This document shows, one piece after another, positions 6,664-14,561 of a stretch of DNA of 27,847 bases. This DNA is from an uncultured Clostridia bacterium (GTDB taxonomy: Bacteria > Bacillota > Clostridia > Oscillospirales > Acutalibacteraceae), in assembly GCA_946628455.1 (NCBI GenBank), contig CAMOWP010000002.1, forward strand, positions 1 through 27,847. Reading direction: 5' to 3'. The position numbers and the translations under genes are program-made. How positions within the stretch are numbered: position 1 is the first letter of the stretch; each line of letters begins with the position of its first letter. Below the pieces are notes generated by a model. It saw only the letters and a program-made list of their open reading frames with translations. It was not told the origin of the DNA and searched no databases.

Positions 6664-7812
6664 ATGGGCATTTTGAAAAAGAGCAGGGAGAAACGAAGCG
6701 AAAAGCCTGTTTCCTCTGCTGTGCAGACGGGCTCTGCGAGCTCGCATCCGTTTTATGCCATAAACGGCTACACGCCGCTTGCGGGGAGAAACTCGGAGGT
6801 TTACAGAATGCTGAGAGAGGGTGTTCCGATTATTGATTCGGCTGTCAACAAGATAGTCAGGCTGATGGGCGGCTTTACTTTCAAAACGGGAAACGAGGCG
6901 CTTGACAGGGAGATGAACGAATTCTTTTCCCTGATAAACGTCGGCGGAAACCAGACGGGAATCAGCGCCTTTGTTGACACCTACGTTGACCAGCTCCTTA
7001 CATACGGAAGCGCCGTAGGCGAGATGCTTTACGATGAAAACGGGCTCGCGGCGCTTTATAACGGGGAGCTGAAAAGCCTTGAGGTTAAGCGCAGAGAGGA
7101 CAGCCTTGACATCGAATTTTACAACACTAGCGAGGGAACTCCGCACATTATTGAGGAGCCTCAGAAGCTGCTGTTCAGCGTTCTTAACCCCGAGCCCGGC
7201 AGGCTTGAGGGCACGAGCCTTTTAAGAGGACTGCCGTTTGTATCGGACATCCTGCTCAAGATATTCAACACAATCGGAACTAACTGGGAAAGGGTCGGAA
7301 ACCTCAGGTATGCGGTTACTTACTGCCCGCAGGGGAATTCGGACGGCGCCTTCGCAAAGGAGCGCGCAAACCAGATTGCCGAGGCGTGGCGCGACGCGAT
7401 GAGCTCAAAGGAGTGCATAAAGGATTTTGTTGCCGTCGGCGACGTTAAGGTCAGCGTTATCGGCGCGGATAATCAGATTCTTGATTCCGAGGTGCCTGTA
7501 AGGCAGCTGCTTGAGCAGATTATCGCAAAGACGGGGCTTATGCCTTATATGTTCGGGCTCAACTGGTCAACAAGCGAGCGTATGGCGCGGCAGCAGACGG
7601 ATATTCTCACAACCGAGCTTGAAGCGTACAGACGTATTATAACGCCCGTGCTCAAGCGGATTGCGGGAACGTATCTTATGCTCAGCGGAAGGGGCGAAAG
7701 CGTTCAGGTTGAATGGGACGATATCACTCTTCAGGACGAGACTGAGCTTGCGCACGCAAGACTTTACAACGCCGAGGCGGATAAAATTTTAAGGGAGGCT
7801 GAGAATGAATAA
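6664..7812 (+). CDS. Phage portal protein
   Basis: A 382-residue protein, one base after the terminase stop. VYRMLREGVPIIDSAVNKIVRLMGGFTF (about 38-65) and the later FGLNWSTSERMARQQTDILTTELE segment (about 299-322), followed by a long helix and a C-terminal acidic tail, match clostridial portal proteins. The portal forms the twelve-fold ring at one capsid vertex through which DNA passes. It is shorter than SPP1 or PBSX portals (around 450-500 residues) but close to HK97-type ones. The 3' end overlaps the next gene by eight bases. Confidence 0.88.
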   Translation: MGILKKSREKRSEKPVSSAVQTGSASSHPFYAINGYTPLAGRNSEVYRMLREGVPIIDSAVNKIVRLMGGFTFKTGNEALDREMNEFFSLINVGGNQTGISAFVDTYVDQLLTYGSAVGEMLYDENGLAALYNGELKSLEVKRREDSLDIEFYNTSEGTPHIIEEPQKLLFSVLNPEPGRLEGTSLLRGLPFVSDILLKIFNTIGTNWERVGNLRYAVTYCPQGNSDGAFAKERANQIAEAWRDAMSSKECIKDFVAVGDVKVSVIGADNQILDSEVPVRQLLEQIIAKTGLMPYMFGLNWSTSERMARQQTDILTTELEAYRRIITPVLKRIAGTYLMLSGRGESVQVEWDDITLQDETELAHARLYNAEADKILREAENE

Positions 7813-8761
7813 GGGCATAATTGAAAAAAGCGTTGCCGATTCTGCCGATATGGAAAAAATCAACGCCTATTCAAGAAGGACGCTTGACGAAAACGAGGTT
7901 TACACCTTTACTCTCAGGCTTTGCGACAACGAGATTGACAGAGACCTTGAATGCTTTTCCGCTGAAACGCTCGGCGCTCTTGCAGAGCTGTTTAAAGGGA
8001 AAACGGGGATTTTTGACCACTCGATGAAAAGCGCGGACCAGAAGGCGAGAATTTATGACGCTTATATTGAAAAGCAGGAGGGGGAAACCACCTCCTATGG
8101 CGAGGAGCTTACTGCTCTTAAGGCTAAGGCATATATGCTCAGAAGCGAGAGCAACGCCGAGCTTATCAGTGAAATTGAAGCGGGAATCAAAAAGGAGGTT
8201 TCTGTTTCGTGCTCGGTTGAAAAAAACGTTTGCTCAATCTGCGGAAAGGACAGGAGAAGCGGAGAGTGCCGCCATATAAGCGGTAAAAAATATAACGGCA
8301 GGCTATGCTACACAAGGCTTGAGGGCGCCAGGGACGCCTATGAATTCAGCTTTGTTGCCGTTCCCGCGCAGAGGGCGGCAGGCGTTACAAAGGCATTTAA
8401 AATCGGAAAGGAAGCTAATATGGATGAAATAATCAAAACAATTAAGTCCTGCGAGGGGAGCGTTGAGCTTACCGAAAAGCAGGCGCAGTCGCTCGGGTCA
8501 TATATTGATGAGCTGAAAAGCGAAGCGCTACTCGGCGAGGAATACAAAAACGAGCTCAAAAAAGAGGTTGTAAAGCTTATGAGCTTAAGGCTTCCCGAAA
8601 CTGACAGAGAGCTTATTGCCTCTGTAGCTTCGGTTATGACGGCGAAGGAGCTTAAGGGCTTTAGGGACGGGCTTGAAAAAAGAGATAAAGCCCCTCAGCC
8701 CCAGCTGCTTTCAAAGAGCGACAAAAAGGACAGAAAGGACAATTCACAATTCAGAATTTAG
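7805..8761 (+). CDS. Prohead protease fused to scaffold-like C-terminal region
   Basis: A 318-residue protein. Residues 1-200 resemble XkdF/HK97-type prohead proteases: GIFDHSMKSAD (68-78) with His72, the KKEVSVSCSVEK strand (129-140) with Ser133/Ser135, and DAYEFSFVAVPAQ (177-189). CSICGKDRRSGECRH (143-157) is a small zinc-knuckle-like insert frequent in clostridial members. Residues 206-318 are helical and highly charged, as in scaffolding domains, ending in a Lys-rich tail. An internal ATG at 8420 has its own AAAGGAAG site and could give a separate scaffold. The protease would clear the scaffold during head maturation. Start at 7805 follows GGGAGG. The exact catalytic residues are inferred by position. 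Confidence 0.75.
   Translation: MNKGIIEKSVADSADMEKINAYSRRTLDENEVYTFTLRLCDNEIDRDLECFSAETLGALAELFKGKTGIFDHSMKSADQKARIYDAYIEKQEGETTSYGEELTALKAKAYMLRSESNAELISEIEAGIKKEVSVSCSVEKNVCSICGKDRRSGECRHISGKKYNGRLCYTRLEGARDAYEFSFVAVPAQRAAGVTKAFKIGKEANMDEIIKTIKSCEGSVELTEKQAQSLGSYIDELKSEALLGEEYKNELKKEVVKLMSLRLPETDRELIASVASVMTAKELKGFRDGLEKRDKAPQPQLLSKSDKKDRKDNSQFRI
8420..8761 (+). CDS. Possible nested scaffold protein from an internal start
   Basis: In frame within the protease gene, the ATG at 8420 (residue 206 of the long product) is preceded by AAAGGAAG (8407-8414) at a five-base spacing. The resulting 113-residue product begins MDEIIKTIKSCEGSVELTEK, is mostly helical and charged, and comprises exactly the scaffold-like part. 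Nested protease/scaffold genes of this kind are well known in tailed phages (lambda C/Nu3). Expression is inferred from the ribosome binding site only. Confidence 0.45.
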   Translation: MDEIIKTIKSCEGSVELTEKQAQSLGSYIDELKSEALLGEEYKNELKKEVVKLMSLRLPETDRELIASVASVMTAKELKGFRDGLEKRDKAPQPQLLSKSDKKDRKDNSQFRI

Positions 8762-8770
8762 GAGGATAAT

Positions 8771-9121
8771 ATGAACAGAATTTCTTTTGAAGGCTTTAAC
8801 AACAAATACGCAACCTTTAACGCTTCAAACGGTGTTTCAGCAGGTAAACCCGTCAGCCTTAACAGCGACGGAAAGTGCGTTAAGGTTGCAGACGGCGACC
8901 CGCTTTTCGGGATTTGCACATCTGTGAGAAACGGCATTGCAACAGTTCAGCTTCAGGGTTATGCAGAGCTTGAAACAAACGACAGTTTTAATTACGGATA
9001 CTCAAGGCTTGTGTGCGGTTCCACGGGACAGGCTGTTCCCGCAACCGATGACACTGATGTTCCGTTCGTTAAGATTGTTAAATATGACGAGGATAATCAG
9101 ATTGTAGGATTTATATTTTAA
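8771..9121 (+). CDS. Capsid decoration-like protein (DUF2190-type)
   Basis: A 116-residue beta-rich protein between the protease and major capsid genes, the usual place of head decoration proteins. The sequence NGVSAGKPVSLNSDGKCVKV followed by DGDPLFGICTSVRNGIATVQ has the pattern of the DUF2190 / head-decoration fold (repeated small beta strands with G-PV-L and G-A--V-L-G). AGGAGG at 8760-8765 gives a very strong ribosome binding site, as expected for an abundant structural protein. Such proteins stabilise the capsid surface. The family call is by motif and position. Confidence 0.65.
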   Translation: MNRISFEGFNNKYATFNASNGVSAGKPVSLNSDGKCVKVADGDPLFGICTSVRNGIATVQLQGYAELETNDSFNYGYSRLVCGSTGQAVPATDDTDVPFVKIVKYDEDNQIVGFIF

Positions 9122-9139
9122 TTAAGGGAGGAAAACATA

Positions 9140-10129
9140 ATGGCATTTGATAACATTAAGCTTGAGAAGGGCTTATACACAACGAGCAAGGGCTTTACCA
9201 AGAGCCTTGAGGAGCTTGACCCGAGCGAAAATTATATCGGAACAGAGCTTGAGGGACTTGACGCTTATCAGCGCCAGCTCAAGAGATTCAACATCAAGGT
9301 TACGGGAGCCGATTCCGACACGGTTGAGAAATTTTTCCAGACCTCCACGTCGTCCGTGCTTTTCCCCGAATACATTTCAAGAGCAGTTAAAACGGGCATT
9401 GAGCAGAACGACGTTTTATCAAAGATAATCGCCACCACAACCAATATCGACGCGCTTGATTACAGAGCGGCTGAGTTTATTTCATCCCAGGATGACATCG
9501 GCCTTGCGACTGTCGGCGAGGGCGCGCAGATTCCCGAGGCGAAAATCAAGCTCAAGAGCAGCCTCACAAAGCTTAAAAAGAGGGGCAGAATGCTCGTTTC
9601 CTCTTACGAGGCAATAAGATTTCAGAAGCTTGACCTTTTTACCGTAATGCTTTCTCAGATTGGCGCGTCAATTGCGAGAGACCAGCTTATCGACGCGTGC
9701 GACGTTCTTTTTGCCTGCGGCGGCGAGGAGATTGAAAAGAAGGGAGCTAGCCTCACGTATGAGGATATCGTTAAGCTCTGGAACTCATTTTCACCTTACA
9801 ATATGAACACGCTTATCTGCTCGGGAAACGTGCTTGAGAAGATTCTTTCAATGAGCGAGTTCAGAGATTCCAGCGCGGGGCTTAATTTCCACGCGACGGG
9901 CTCGCTCATCACTCCTATCGGAGCAGAGCTTGTCAGAGCAGACGACACGTCAAACGGCAATACCATGATAGGTATTGACAGAAGATACGCGCTTGAAAAG
10001 GTTCAGGCAGGCGAGGTTATGACTGAGTTTGACAAGCTCATTGACCGTCAGCTTGAAAGAGCGGCGGTTACTGAGATTTCGGGATTTACCCCGATTATCA
10101 ACGGCGCTGTCAAGTACATGGAAGGCTGA
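9140..10129 (+). CDS. Major capsid protein (HK97-type fold)
   Basis: A 329-residue protein preceded by a strong GGGAGG site. After an N-terminal charged arm (1-75), the segment STSSVLFPEYISRAVKTGI (about 70-88) and later LKSSLTKLKKRGRMLVSSYEAIRFQKLD (about 138-165) match XkdG-like capsid proteins of Firmicutes, including the E-loop-like basic stretch and a C-terminal A-domain part ending in AVTEISGFTPI. It would assemble with the portal, decoration and scaffold products. No truncation is seen; the length is normal for this family. Confidence 0.85.
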   Translation: MAFDNIKLEKGLYTTSKGFTKSLEELDPSENYIGTELEGLDAYQRQLKRFNIKVTGADSDTVEKFFQTSTSSVLFPEYISRAVKTGIEQNDVLSKIIATTTNIDALDYRAAEFISSQDDIGLATVGEGAQIPEAKIKLKSSLTKLKKRGRMLVSSYEAIRFQKLDLFTVMLSQIGASIARDQLIDACDVLFACGGEEIEKKGASLTYEDIVKLWNSFSPYNMNTLICSGNVLEKILSMSEFRDSSAGLNFHATGSLITPIGAELVRADDTSNGNTMIGIDRRYALEKVQAGEVMTEFDKLIDRQLERAAVTEISGFTPIINGAVKYMEG

Positions 10130-10133
10130 TTAT

Positions 10134-10496
10134 ATGAAAATCAGCACTCAGGCAGTTAAGGAGCAGCTTATTGCTTTAACCGAAAGGGATGAAAGCGAGC
10201 TCGAGGCAAAGGCGGCGGTTATAGACAGCGCTGTGAGCTTTGTTGAAAAGCTTGTTAAAACTGAGAGCGAGGACGATATGCCAAGACTGATTATGCTTGC
10301 TGCCGCGAGGGCTAACTATTCTCTTGCGCTGCTTAACAGAGATGAAAGCGGAATATCCTCATTTACTGCAGGCGACGTTTCATTTACTAAAAGCGCAAGC
10401 GATATGGTTGACAGCGCGAGGGCGTTTTATGAGAGCACGCTCGGCGAGAGCACTGACATAATCAGGGAAAACGGGTTTGTTTTCAGAACGGTTTAA
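10134..10496 (+). CDS. Head-tail connector-like protein (gp6/YqbG-type)
   Basis: A 120-residue helical protein directly after the capsid gene. Start is the ATG at 10134, four bases after the capsid stop, with GGAAGG eight bases upstream. The pattern AVIDSAVSFVEKLVK ... MPRLIMLAAARANYSLALLNR ... VSFTKSASDMVDSARAFYES, ending FVFRTV, is that of small helical adaptor proteins that dock on the portal (HK97 gp6, PBSX XkdH region). The call rests on position and helical character more than on a sharp motif. Confidence 0.55.
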   Translation: MKISTQAVKEQLIALTERDESELEAKAAVIDSAVSFVEKLVKTESEDDMPRLIMLAAARANYSLALLNRDESGISSFTAGDVSFTKSASDMVDSARAFYESTLGESTDIIRENGFVFRTV

Positions 10497-10538
10497 GATA
10501 AATTGACAGTCAGGGAGGGAGGCGGGCAACGGAGGATT

Positions 10539-10901
10539 ATGGAATACGGCAACATTATTAAGAGGCAGCTGAGAAAGCTCGGAAAGCCGTTCACGGTTAC
10601 CGACGGTGAAGAGAGTACGGGCGGCTGGGCTGTTATTGAACAGACCTGGAGAAGAAACAAATCCCGCTTTGAGGAGAATTCAAGCCGAATCGGGCGGTAT
10701 TACAGAGATTACTATAATTACATAGGACCGTATGACATTGATATCAAGGCGCTGAGCGACGACGCATACGTTGAGGTTTTCGGAGAAAGGTTTTACTTTG
10801 TGCTAAAGGAAAAGGTCAGCGTTGGCGGTGTTACTCAGTATTACAGAGGAATTCTTAAAAAGGAAGAGGTGGGAGACGATGTGTTTATCCGAGGCAGTTG
10901 A
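10539..10901 (+). CDS. Head-completion / stopper-like protein
   Basis: A 120-residue beta-rich protein (IIKRQLRKLGKPFTV ... WAVIEQTWRRNKSRFEEN ... DAYVEVFGERFYFVLKEKVS). It sits where PBSX-like phages carry XkdI-type head-completion (stopper) genes. The ATG at 10539 follows GGAGG by only three bases; an in-frame TTG at 10503 is an alternative start but has no good ribosome binding site. Its 3' end overlaps the next gene by 23 bases. Function is by position. Confidence 0.5.
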   Translation: MEYGNIIKRQLRKLGKPFTVTDGEESTGGWAVIEQTWRRNKSRFEENSSRIGRYYRDYYNYIGPYDIDIKALSDDAYVEVFGERFYFVLKEKVSVGGVTQYYRGILKKEEVGDDVFIRGS

Positions 10902-11292
10902 TAAGGTGCTTGCAGCCTTAAAGGCAGAGGAGGGGCTAGGCGGGTGCGTTGTTATTAAGGCGTATCCGTACATTAAAAAGCCCACACGTATGAAAAGCAC
11001 GGTTATTGCCGTTTCACCGTGCGAGGCGGAGCTGAGCAATACCTCGCTCGGGGGAGACAGAATGTTCGGCAGGTTTACCGTCAGGGCGTATATTTACTCG
11101 CCGCAGGACGCGGGAAGCCCTGCGGAGAACGGAATAAGCGACAGCGTTTTTAAGGCGCTGCTCACCTTACAGCCTGCGCAAATAACGCTTTCAGACTTTA
11201 AGCGCGCGGACGTTCTCGGAGCTTTTGAAGCGGAGTGCAGAGTCTCGTTTAACAGCCATTACGGGAACAAGGAGGATAACAATGCAGGATAA
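10879..11292 (+). CDS. Tail-terminator or neck-like protein
   Basis: A 137-residue protein, start ATG 10879 after GAGGTGGGAG, lying inside the end of the previous gene. It has an alpha-beta layout: a helix (LSEAVDKVLAALKAEE), strands (VVIKAYPYIKKPTRMKSTVIAV), then GDRMFGRFTVRAYIYSP and a C-terminal FEAECRVSFNSHYG strand. This resembles tail-terminator/neck proteins (lambda gpU or SPP1 gp17 class; XkdJ position). In a normal myophage, sheath and tube genes would follow; here they do not. No family motif is decisive. Confidence 0.45.
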   Translation: MCLSEAVDKVLAALKAEEGLGGCVVIKAYPYIKKPTRMKSTVIAVSPCEAELSNTSLGGDRMFGRFTVRAYIYSPQDAGSPAENGISDSVFKALLTLQPAQITLSDFKRADVLGAFEAECRVSFNSHYGNKEDNNAG

Positions 11293-11395
11293 TTCTGAAA
11301 GATTTGAGCCGTCGGCTGAGGAGCTGAGCGAGCTCAGCGAGGCTTTTTATCTTGATTCAAGGCGGTACGATTTAAGCGGAGGTAACGAGGAATGA
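11282..11395 (+). CDS. Acidic 37-residue microprotein at the missing tail block
   Basis: A very short gene, too small for most callers, with the best ribosome binding site of the cassette: AAGGAGG ending six bases before the ATG at 11282. The product starts MQDNSERFEPSAEELSELSE and ends in a FYLDSRRYDLSGG stretch; 10 or more acidic residues make it strongly negative, and the middle should be helical. It overlaps the end of the neck-like gene by 11 bases and its TGA overlaps the ATG of the LysM gene as ATGA. Its position is that of the sheath-tube-chaperone-tape measure block. I do not recognise a family; it could be a tail-assembly chaperone remnant or a new connector. Confidence 0.6.
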   Translation: MQDNSERFEPSAEELSELSEAFYLDSRRYDLSGGNEE

Positions 11396-11907
11396 AATGT
11401 ATAAATATGAGCTACAAGGGATTTGAATTTCCCGTCAACATCAGCAGCATAAACGCTGATTTTTCAAAGCGGGTCAGCACGATACCTATTCCGAAGGGGA
11501 GCGCGAGGGCGCAGGAGGTTTGCTTTAACCCGACTGTTATAAGCGGCAGCGGCTGCTTTACGGGTGAGGATATGAGCGAGAAGGCGCATATGCTGATGAG
11601 CGTTTTTCAGAGCAGGGGCGCGGCGTATTTGTTTTCGCCTGTTTTTTCGCCGTTGAAAATGCACCTCAGCGAGCTCAGGCTCAGCGCTGACAGCGAAAAC
11701 AACTGCATAAAATACTCCTTCAAATTCATTGAGGAGGCAAGCGTAAAGCGGAGAAGATACGGCTTCGGCTACACCTTCGCGCTCAGGGGCGAGAACCTGT
11801 TTGATGTTGCTAACAGGTGCGCAGTCAGCTTTGAGGATATAGCGGAAAGGAACAGCTTTAAGGATATGTTTTCCGTTAAAGAGGGGGATAAGATATGGCT
11901 GAAATAA
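11392..11907 (+). CDS. Baseplate hub protein with C-terminal LysM (XkdP-like)
   Basis: A 171-residue protein. Residues 1-115 (SYKGFEFPVNISSINADFSK ... ISGSGCFTGEDMSEKAHMLM ... RGAAYLFSPVFSPLKMHLSEL ... YSFKFIEEA) have the strand pattern of the DNA-circulation-protein N-terminal / hub domain of contractile tails. Residues about 123-171 form one LysM repeat (YTFALRGENLFDVANRCAVS ... SVKEGDKIWL), as in XkdP and gp53-like proteins, which may bind peptidoglycan or tail parts. GGAGG inside the microprotein gene serves as ribosome binding site. In usual phages the tape measure gene lies just upstream; here it is absent. The 3' end overlaps the next gene by 13 bases. Confidence 0.75.
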   Translation: MKCINMSYKGFEFPVNISSINADFSKRVSTIPIPKGSARAQEVCFNPTVISGSGCFTGEDMSEKAHMLMSVFQSRGAAYLFSPVFSPLKMHLSELRLSADSENNCIKYSFKFIEEASVKRRRYGFGYTFALRGENLFDVANRCAVSFEDIAERNSFKDMFSVKEGDKIWLK

Positions 11908-12839
11908 GCTTCAGGCTTTACACCTCGGATAAAATGCTTATCCCCGGGGAGCTTCTGAGCTGGGAAATCAGGCGGGATATTTCCGCGCCGTGCGATTCCG
12001 TCAGCCTGCGCTTTAAATGTGAAGCGGGGCAGGATGAGCTTGAAAGAGCTGAGGCTTATGCTGACGGAAGGCTCATTTTCAGCGGCTTTTGCGATTTGCA
12101 GAGAGAGGAGAAAAAGGGAGAGCACTGCGAGTGCTTCGTGTACGCGCGCTCTGCGGCTTGCCTGCTTGTTGACAACGAGGCGGAGCCTTATACATACGAA
12201 TCGCCGACGGCGCGGGCGCTGTTTAATATCAACGCCGAAAAATACGGCTTCAGCTTCTGTATGGAGGACGTGGGCTGCAGCGGGCGGTACGTTGTAAACA
12301 AGGGGCGCTCGGCATATTCTGCTATTAACGGGCTTGTTGAGGCTGTCAGCGGAAAAAGGGTAACGGTTACGCCTGAGCTGGAGCTGAGAGCAGGCGGAGA
12401 CGGCAGAAGGCTTACCGTTTCGCCCGAAAGCATTTTGCGCGACAGAAAAAGCGTATGCAGAGGAAGCGCGATTTCAAGAATTGATTACAAAACGGCTGAC
12501 GGCTCGGCGTATTCGCACCACATCAAGAGCCGCAGCCTTGAGAGAAAGGGTATCAGCAAAAGCAGGAAGGTTAACCTGTCCTCGCTTTACGAATGGCAGC
12601 AGGCGCTTGAGCTTAAAAATATGCTGAAAAGCGCCGCGCAGGAATACTTTTCAAGGGAGCTTACTCTTGAAGGGACGCAGGATATTCAGCTTTATGACAG
12701 GCTTCTTGTTGACGGCGAAATCGGCGGAGAGGATTACTATGTTTGCTCAGCCTGCAGCGTTTTTGACAGACGCGGAGAGAGGACCGTTGTCAGGCTGACA
12801 AGGGACATTGATTTGGAGGAGATAATTTATGTGGATTAG
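11895..12839 (+). CDS. Late control gpD-like baseplate hub (XkdQ-like)
   Basis: A 314-residue protein with the architecture of gpD/gp27-like hubs. The N-terminal LLSWEIRRDISAPCDSVSLRF (about 17-37) is a typical beta-barrel start of XkdQ. Then come SACLLVDNEAEPYTYESPTA and YSAINGLVEAVSGKRVTV, and a C-terminal part (IQLYDRLLVDGEIGGEDYYV ... ERTVVRLTRDIDLEEIIYVD). The hub is a trimer holding the spike encoded next. GAGGGGG before the ATG at 11895 supports the start. Length is normal for XkdQ-type proteins (around 320). Confidence 0.8.
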   Translation: MAEISFRLYTSDKMLIPGELLSWEIRRDISAPCDSVSLRFKCEAGQDELERAEAYADGRLIFSGFCDLQREEKKGEHCECFVYARSAACLLVDNEAEPYTYESPTARALFNINAEKYGFSFCMEDVGCSGRYVVNKGRSAYSAINGLVEAVSGKRVTVTPELELRAGGDGRRLTVSPESILRDRKSVCRGSAISRIDYKTADGSAYSHHIKSRSLERKGISKSRKVNLSSLYEWQQALELKNMLKSAAQEYFSRELTLEGTQDIQLYDRLLVDGEIGGEDYYVCSACSVFDRRGERTVVRLTRDIDLEEIIYVD

Positions 12840-13191
12840 CAGGAGGCTTGCGTTTAAGAGTAACGCAAGAACAGCCGAAAGAGGCTATGTTTCAATGAAC
12901 AGCGACGGAAATATTGAAGCGGCTTCAACGGTTAATTCAAGGAACACGGCAAGCTTTTCTCCGTACGGATACAGCTGCGCGATACCAGTTGGCGAGGAGG
13001 TCATTCTTATTCCGTCAAACGACGGGCAGGTGCTGCTCGGAACAAAAAGCGACAGCGCAGGGCTTGCCGCGGGAGAGGTTAAAATCACCTCGGCAGGCGG
13101 CGCAGGAATTACCTTGAAAAACGACGGCAGAGTTATTATTAACGGAAGGGTATTTCTTAAAAAGGACGGTGAGGCAGAGCGTGAGCTATAA
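12829..13191 (+). CDS. Baseplate spike protein (gpV/gp45-like), small
   Basis: A 120-residue protein overlapping the hub gene by 11 bases, start ATG after GGAGGAG. Residues 12-75 form an OB-like domain (RTAERGYVSMNSDGNIEA ... SPYGYSCAIPVGEEVILI), the start of gpV-type spikes. Residues 84-113 (GEVKITSAGGAGITLKNDGR-VIINGRVFL) form the short beta-prism typical of the Mu gp45/P2 gpV needle. There is no metal-binding HxH tip. It is shorter than most, so this would be a stub of a spike. Puncture of the cell envelope is the known role of the family. Confidence 0.75.
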   Translation: MWISRRLAFKSNARTAERGYVSMNSDGNIEAASTVNSRNTASFSPYGYSCAIPVGEEVILIPSNDGQVLLGTKSDSAGLAAGEVKITSAGGAGITLKNDGRVIINGRVFLKKDGEAEREL

Positions 13192-13516
13192 AATAAACAA
13201 CGGAGAATATGAGACGGATGAAAGCGGAATGCCGATTAAAGTATGCTATAAGGACGAGCTGCTTCAGAACGCCGCCCTTGCAATCGGCTGCAAAAGGGGA
13301 AGGTTTTATCCTGACAAGGATTTCGGCAGCAGGCTGAGTATGCTTTGCAGGGAGCCGATTGAGGAATACGCAGAGTCTTACATAAGGCAGGCTTTAAGCG
13401 CGCTTGACGGAGCCTTTCTTAAAAAGGTTACAAGGGGCGACGGCGTTCTTACTGCGGAATTTGAAATTAACGGCGAGGAGAAAGAGGTGGTTTTTCAGCT
13501 TGAAGAAGGCATATAA
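13181..13516 (+). CDS. gp25/gpW-like baseplate wedge protein (DUF2634-like, XkdS position)
   Basis: An approximately 111-residue protein. The NAALAIGCKRGRFYPDKDFGSRLS segment (about 32-55) with the FGSRL hallmark, then EEYAESYIRQAL and the final VTRGDGVLTAEFEINGEEKE, are typical of gp25-like wedges joining hub and baseplate J. I take GTG at 13181 as start (GGTGAGG six bases upstream); GTG at 13169 is an alternative adding four residues. Either overlaps the spike gene. A GTG start and overlap suggest reduced, coupled translation. Confidence 0.8.
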   Translation: MSYKINNGEYETDESGMPIKVCYKDELLQNAALAIGCKRGRFYPDKDFGSRLSMLCREPIEEYAESYIRQALSALDGAFLKKVTRGDGVLTAEFEINGEEKEVVFQLEEGI

Positions 13517-14561
13517 TGAAATACTAAATGAAATGAAAAACGCTTTTTACGAAAAAAGCGGTGAAAACGTTGAAAAATACAGCGAGCTTGAAACAAGATT
13601 CAAGGCTGTGGCAAGCGAGATTTTTTCGCTTTACTGCAGGGGCGATTACATTCTCAGGCAGGCGTTCGTGCAGACGGCTGAGGGAGAATACCTTGACCGC
13701 CACGCCGCGCTCAGGGGAATAACGAGGAAGAGCGCTTCAAAGGCGAAGCTTATGCTCACCTTTTACCTTAACGAGCCGAGCGAGGAGATGATTGCCATTG
13801 AGGAGGGCTGCATATGCGCTTGCGCAGACAGACCCTTCATTCAGTTTGAAACAACCGAGGACGGAATTCTTTTTCCCGGTGATACGAGCGTTACGGTTGA
13901 AGCAGTTGCAACCGAGAGCGGAAGCTCGCACAACGTTGGATACAACACGGTTACGGTGATAGTTAATCCTCCGCTCGGAGTCAGCGGAGTTACAAACGAT
14001 TTGCCGTTTGAGGCGGGGTTTGACGACGAGAGCGACGGTATGCTGAGGAAGAGAATCCTTGAAGCTTACAGCGTTCCGAGCACGGGGTATTCGCTTTTAT
14101 CTATCCGTGAGGCGGTTTGCGGAGTTGACGGAGTGCTTGACTGCAGAGCCTCCTTTGACGACGGAGTGCTCACGCTTGCGGTTAAAACCGTTACAGGCGT
14201 GATGAGCACTGCTATAAGGCGCAAAATTGAGGACAGGCTGCTTGCGGCGGAGCTTTTTGCGCAGAACACGGAAATTAAGTCTGCAACAAAGAAAAGCATT
14301 TCGCTTAAGGCGGAGGTTAAATGCAGCCTGAGCGAACACGAGAGAATAAGGCAGCAGGTTAAGGACAGGCTTTCTGCACAGGTTGCAGCGCTCAGGGTCG
14401 GCGAGCTGCTTAGCCTTTCCTCCGCGGCGTATTCGGCGTCGGGAATTGACGGAGTGGAATTCTGCGAGGTTAACAGCGAGGATTCAATCGGCGGGCTTAT
14501 TCTCTGCGAGGCGGACGAATATCTTTACCTTGACGGAGTTGAGGTGAATTTCTATGAATGA
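13500..14561 (+). CDS. Baseplate J-like protein (XkdT-like)
   Basis: A 353-residue baseplate protein. Typical elements: GDYILRQAFVQTAEGEYLDRHAALRGITRK (about 48-77), SSHNVGYNTVTVIVNPPLGV (about 142-161) and FEAGFDDESDGMLRKRILE (about 169-187), in the order of the Baseplate_J family. The C-terminal third has the VCGVDGVLDCRASFDDGVL segment and a last strand repeat near SASGIDGVEF. I take TTG at 13500 as start because GAGGTGG lies nine bases upstream and the coding pattern begins there; ATG at 13542 is the alternative. Each baseplate normally contains six copies or multiples. It overlaps the gp25 gene by 17 bases. Confidence 0.87.
   Translation: MKKAYNEILNEMKNAFYEKSGENVEKYSELETRFKAVASEIFSLYCRGDYILRQAFVQTAEGEYLDRHAALRGITRKSASKAKLMLTFYLNEPSEEMIAIEEGCICACADRPFIQFETTEDGILFPGDTSVTVEAVATESGSSHNVGYNTVTVIVNPPLGVSGVTNDLPFEAGFDDESDGMLRKRILEAYSVPSTGYSLLSIREAVCGVDGVLDCRASFDDGVLTLAVKTVTGVMSTAIRRKIEDRLLAAELFAQNTEIKSATKKSISLKAEVKCSLSEHERIRQQVKDRLSAQVAALRVGELLSLSSAAYSASGIDGVEFCEVNSEDSIGGLILCEADEYLYLDGVEVNFYE

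Noticed and set aside
6538..7146. 202-codon open frame on the minus strand across the terminase and portal genes.
   Set aside because: It is opposite two clear phage genes, has no ribosome binding site context or family motif; a shadow of GC-skewed codon use.
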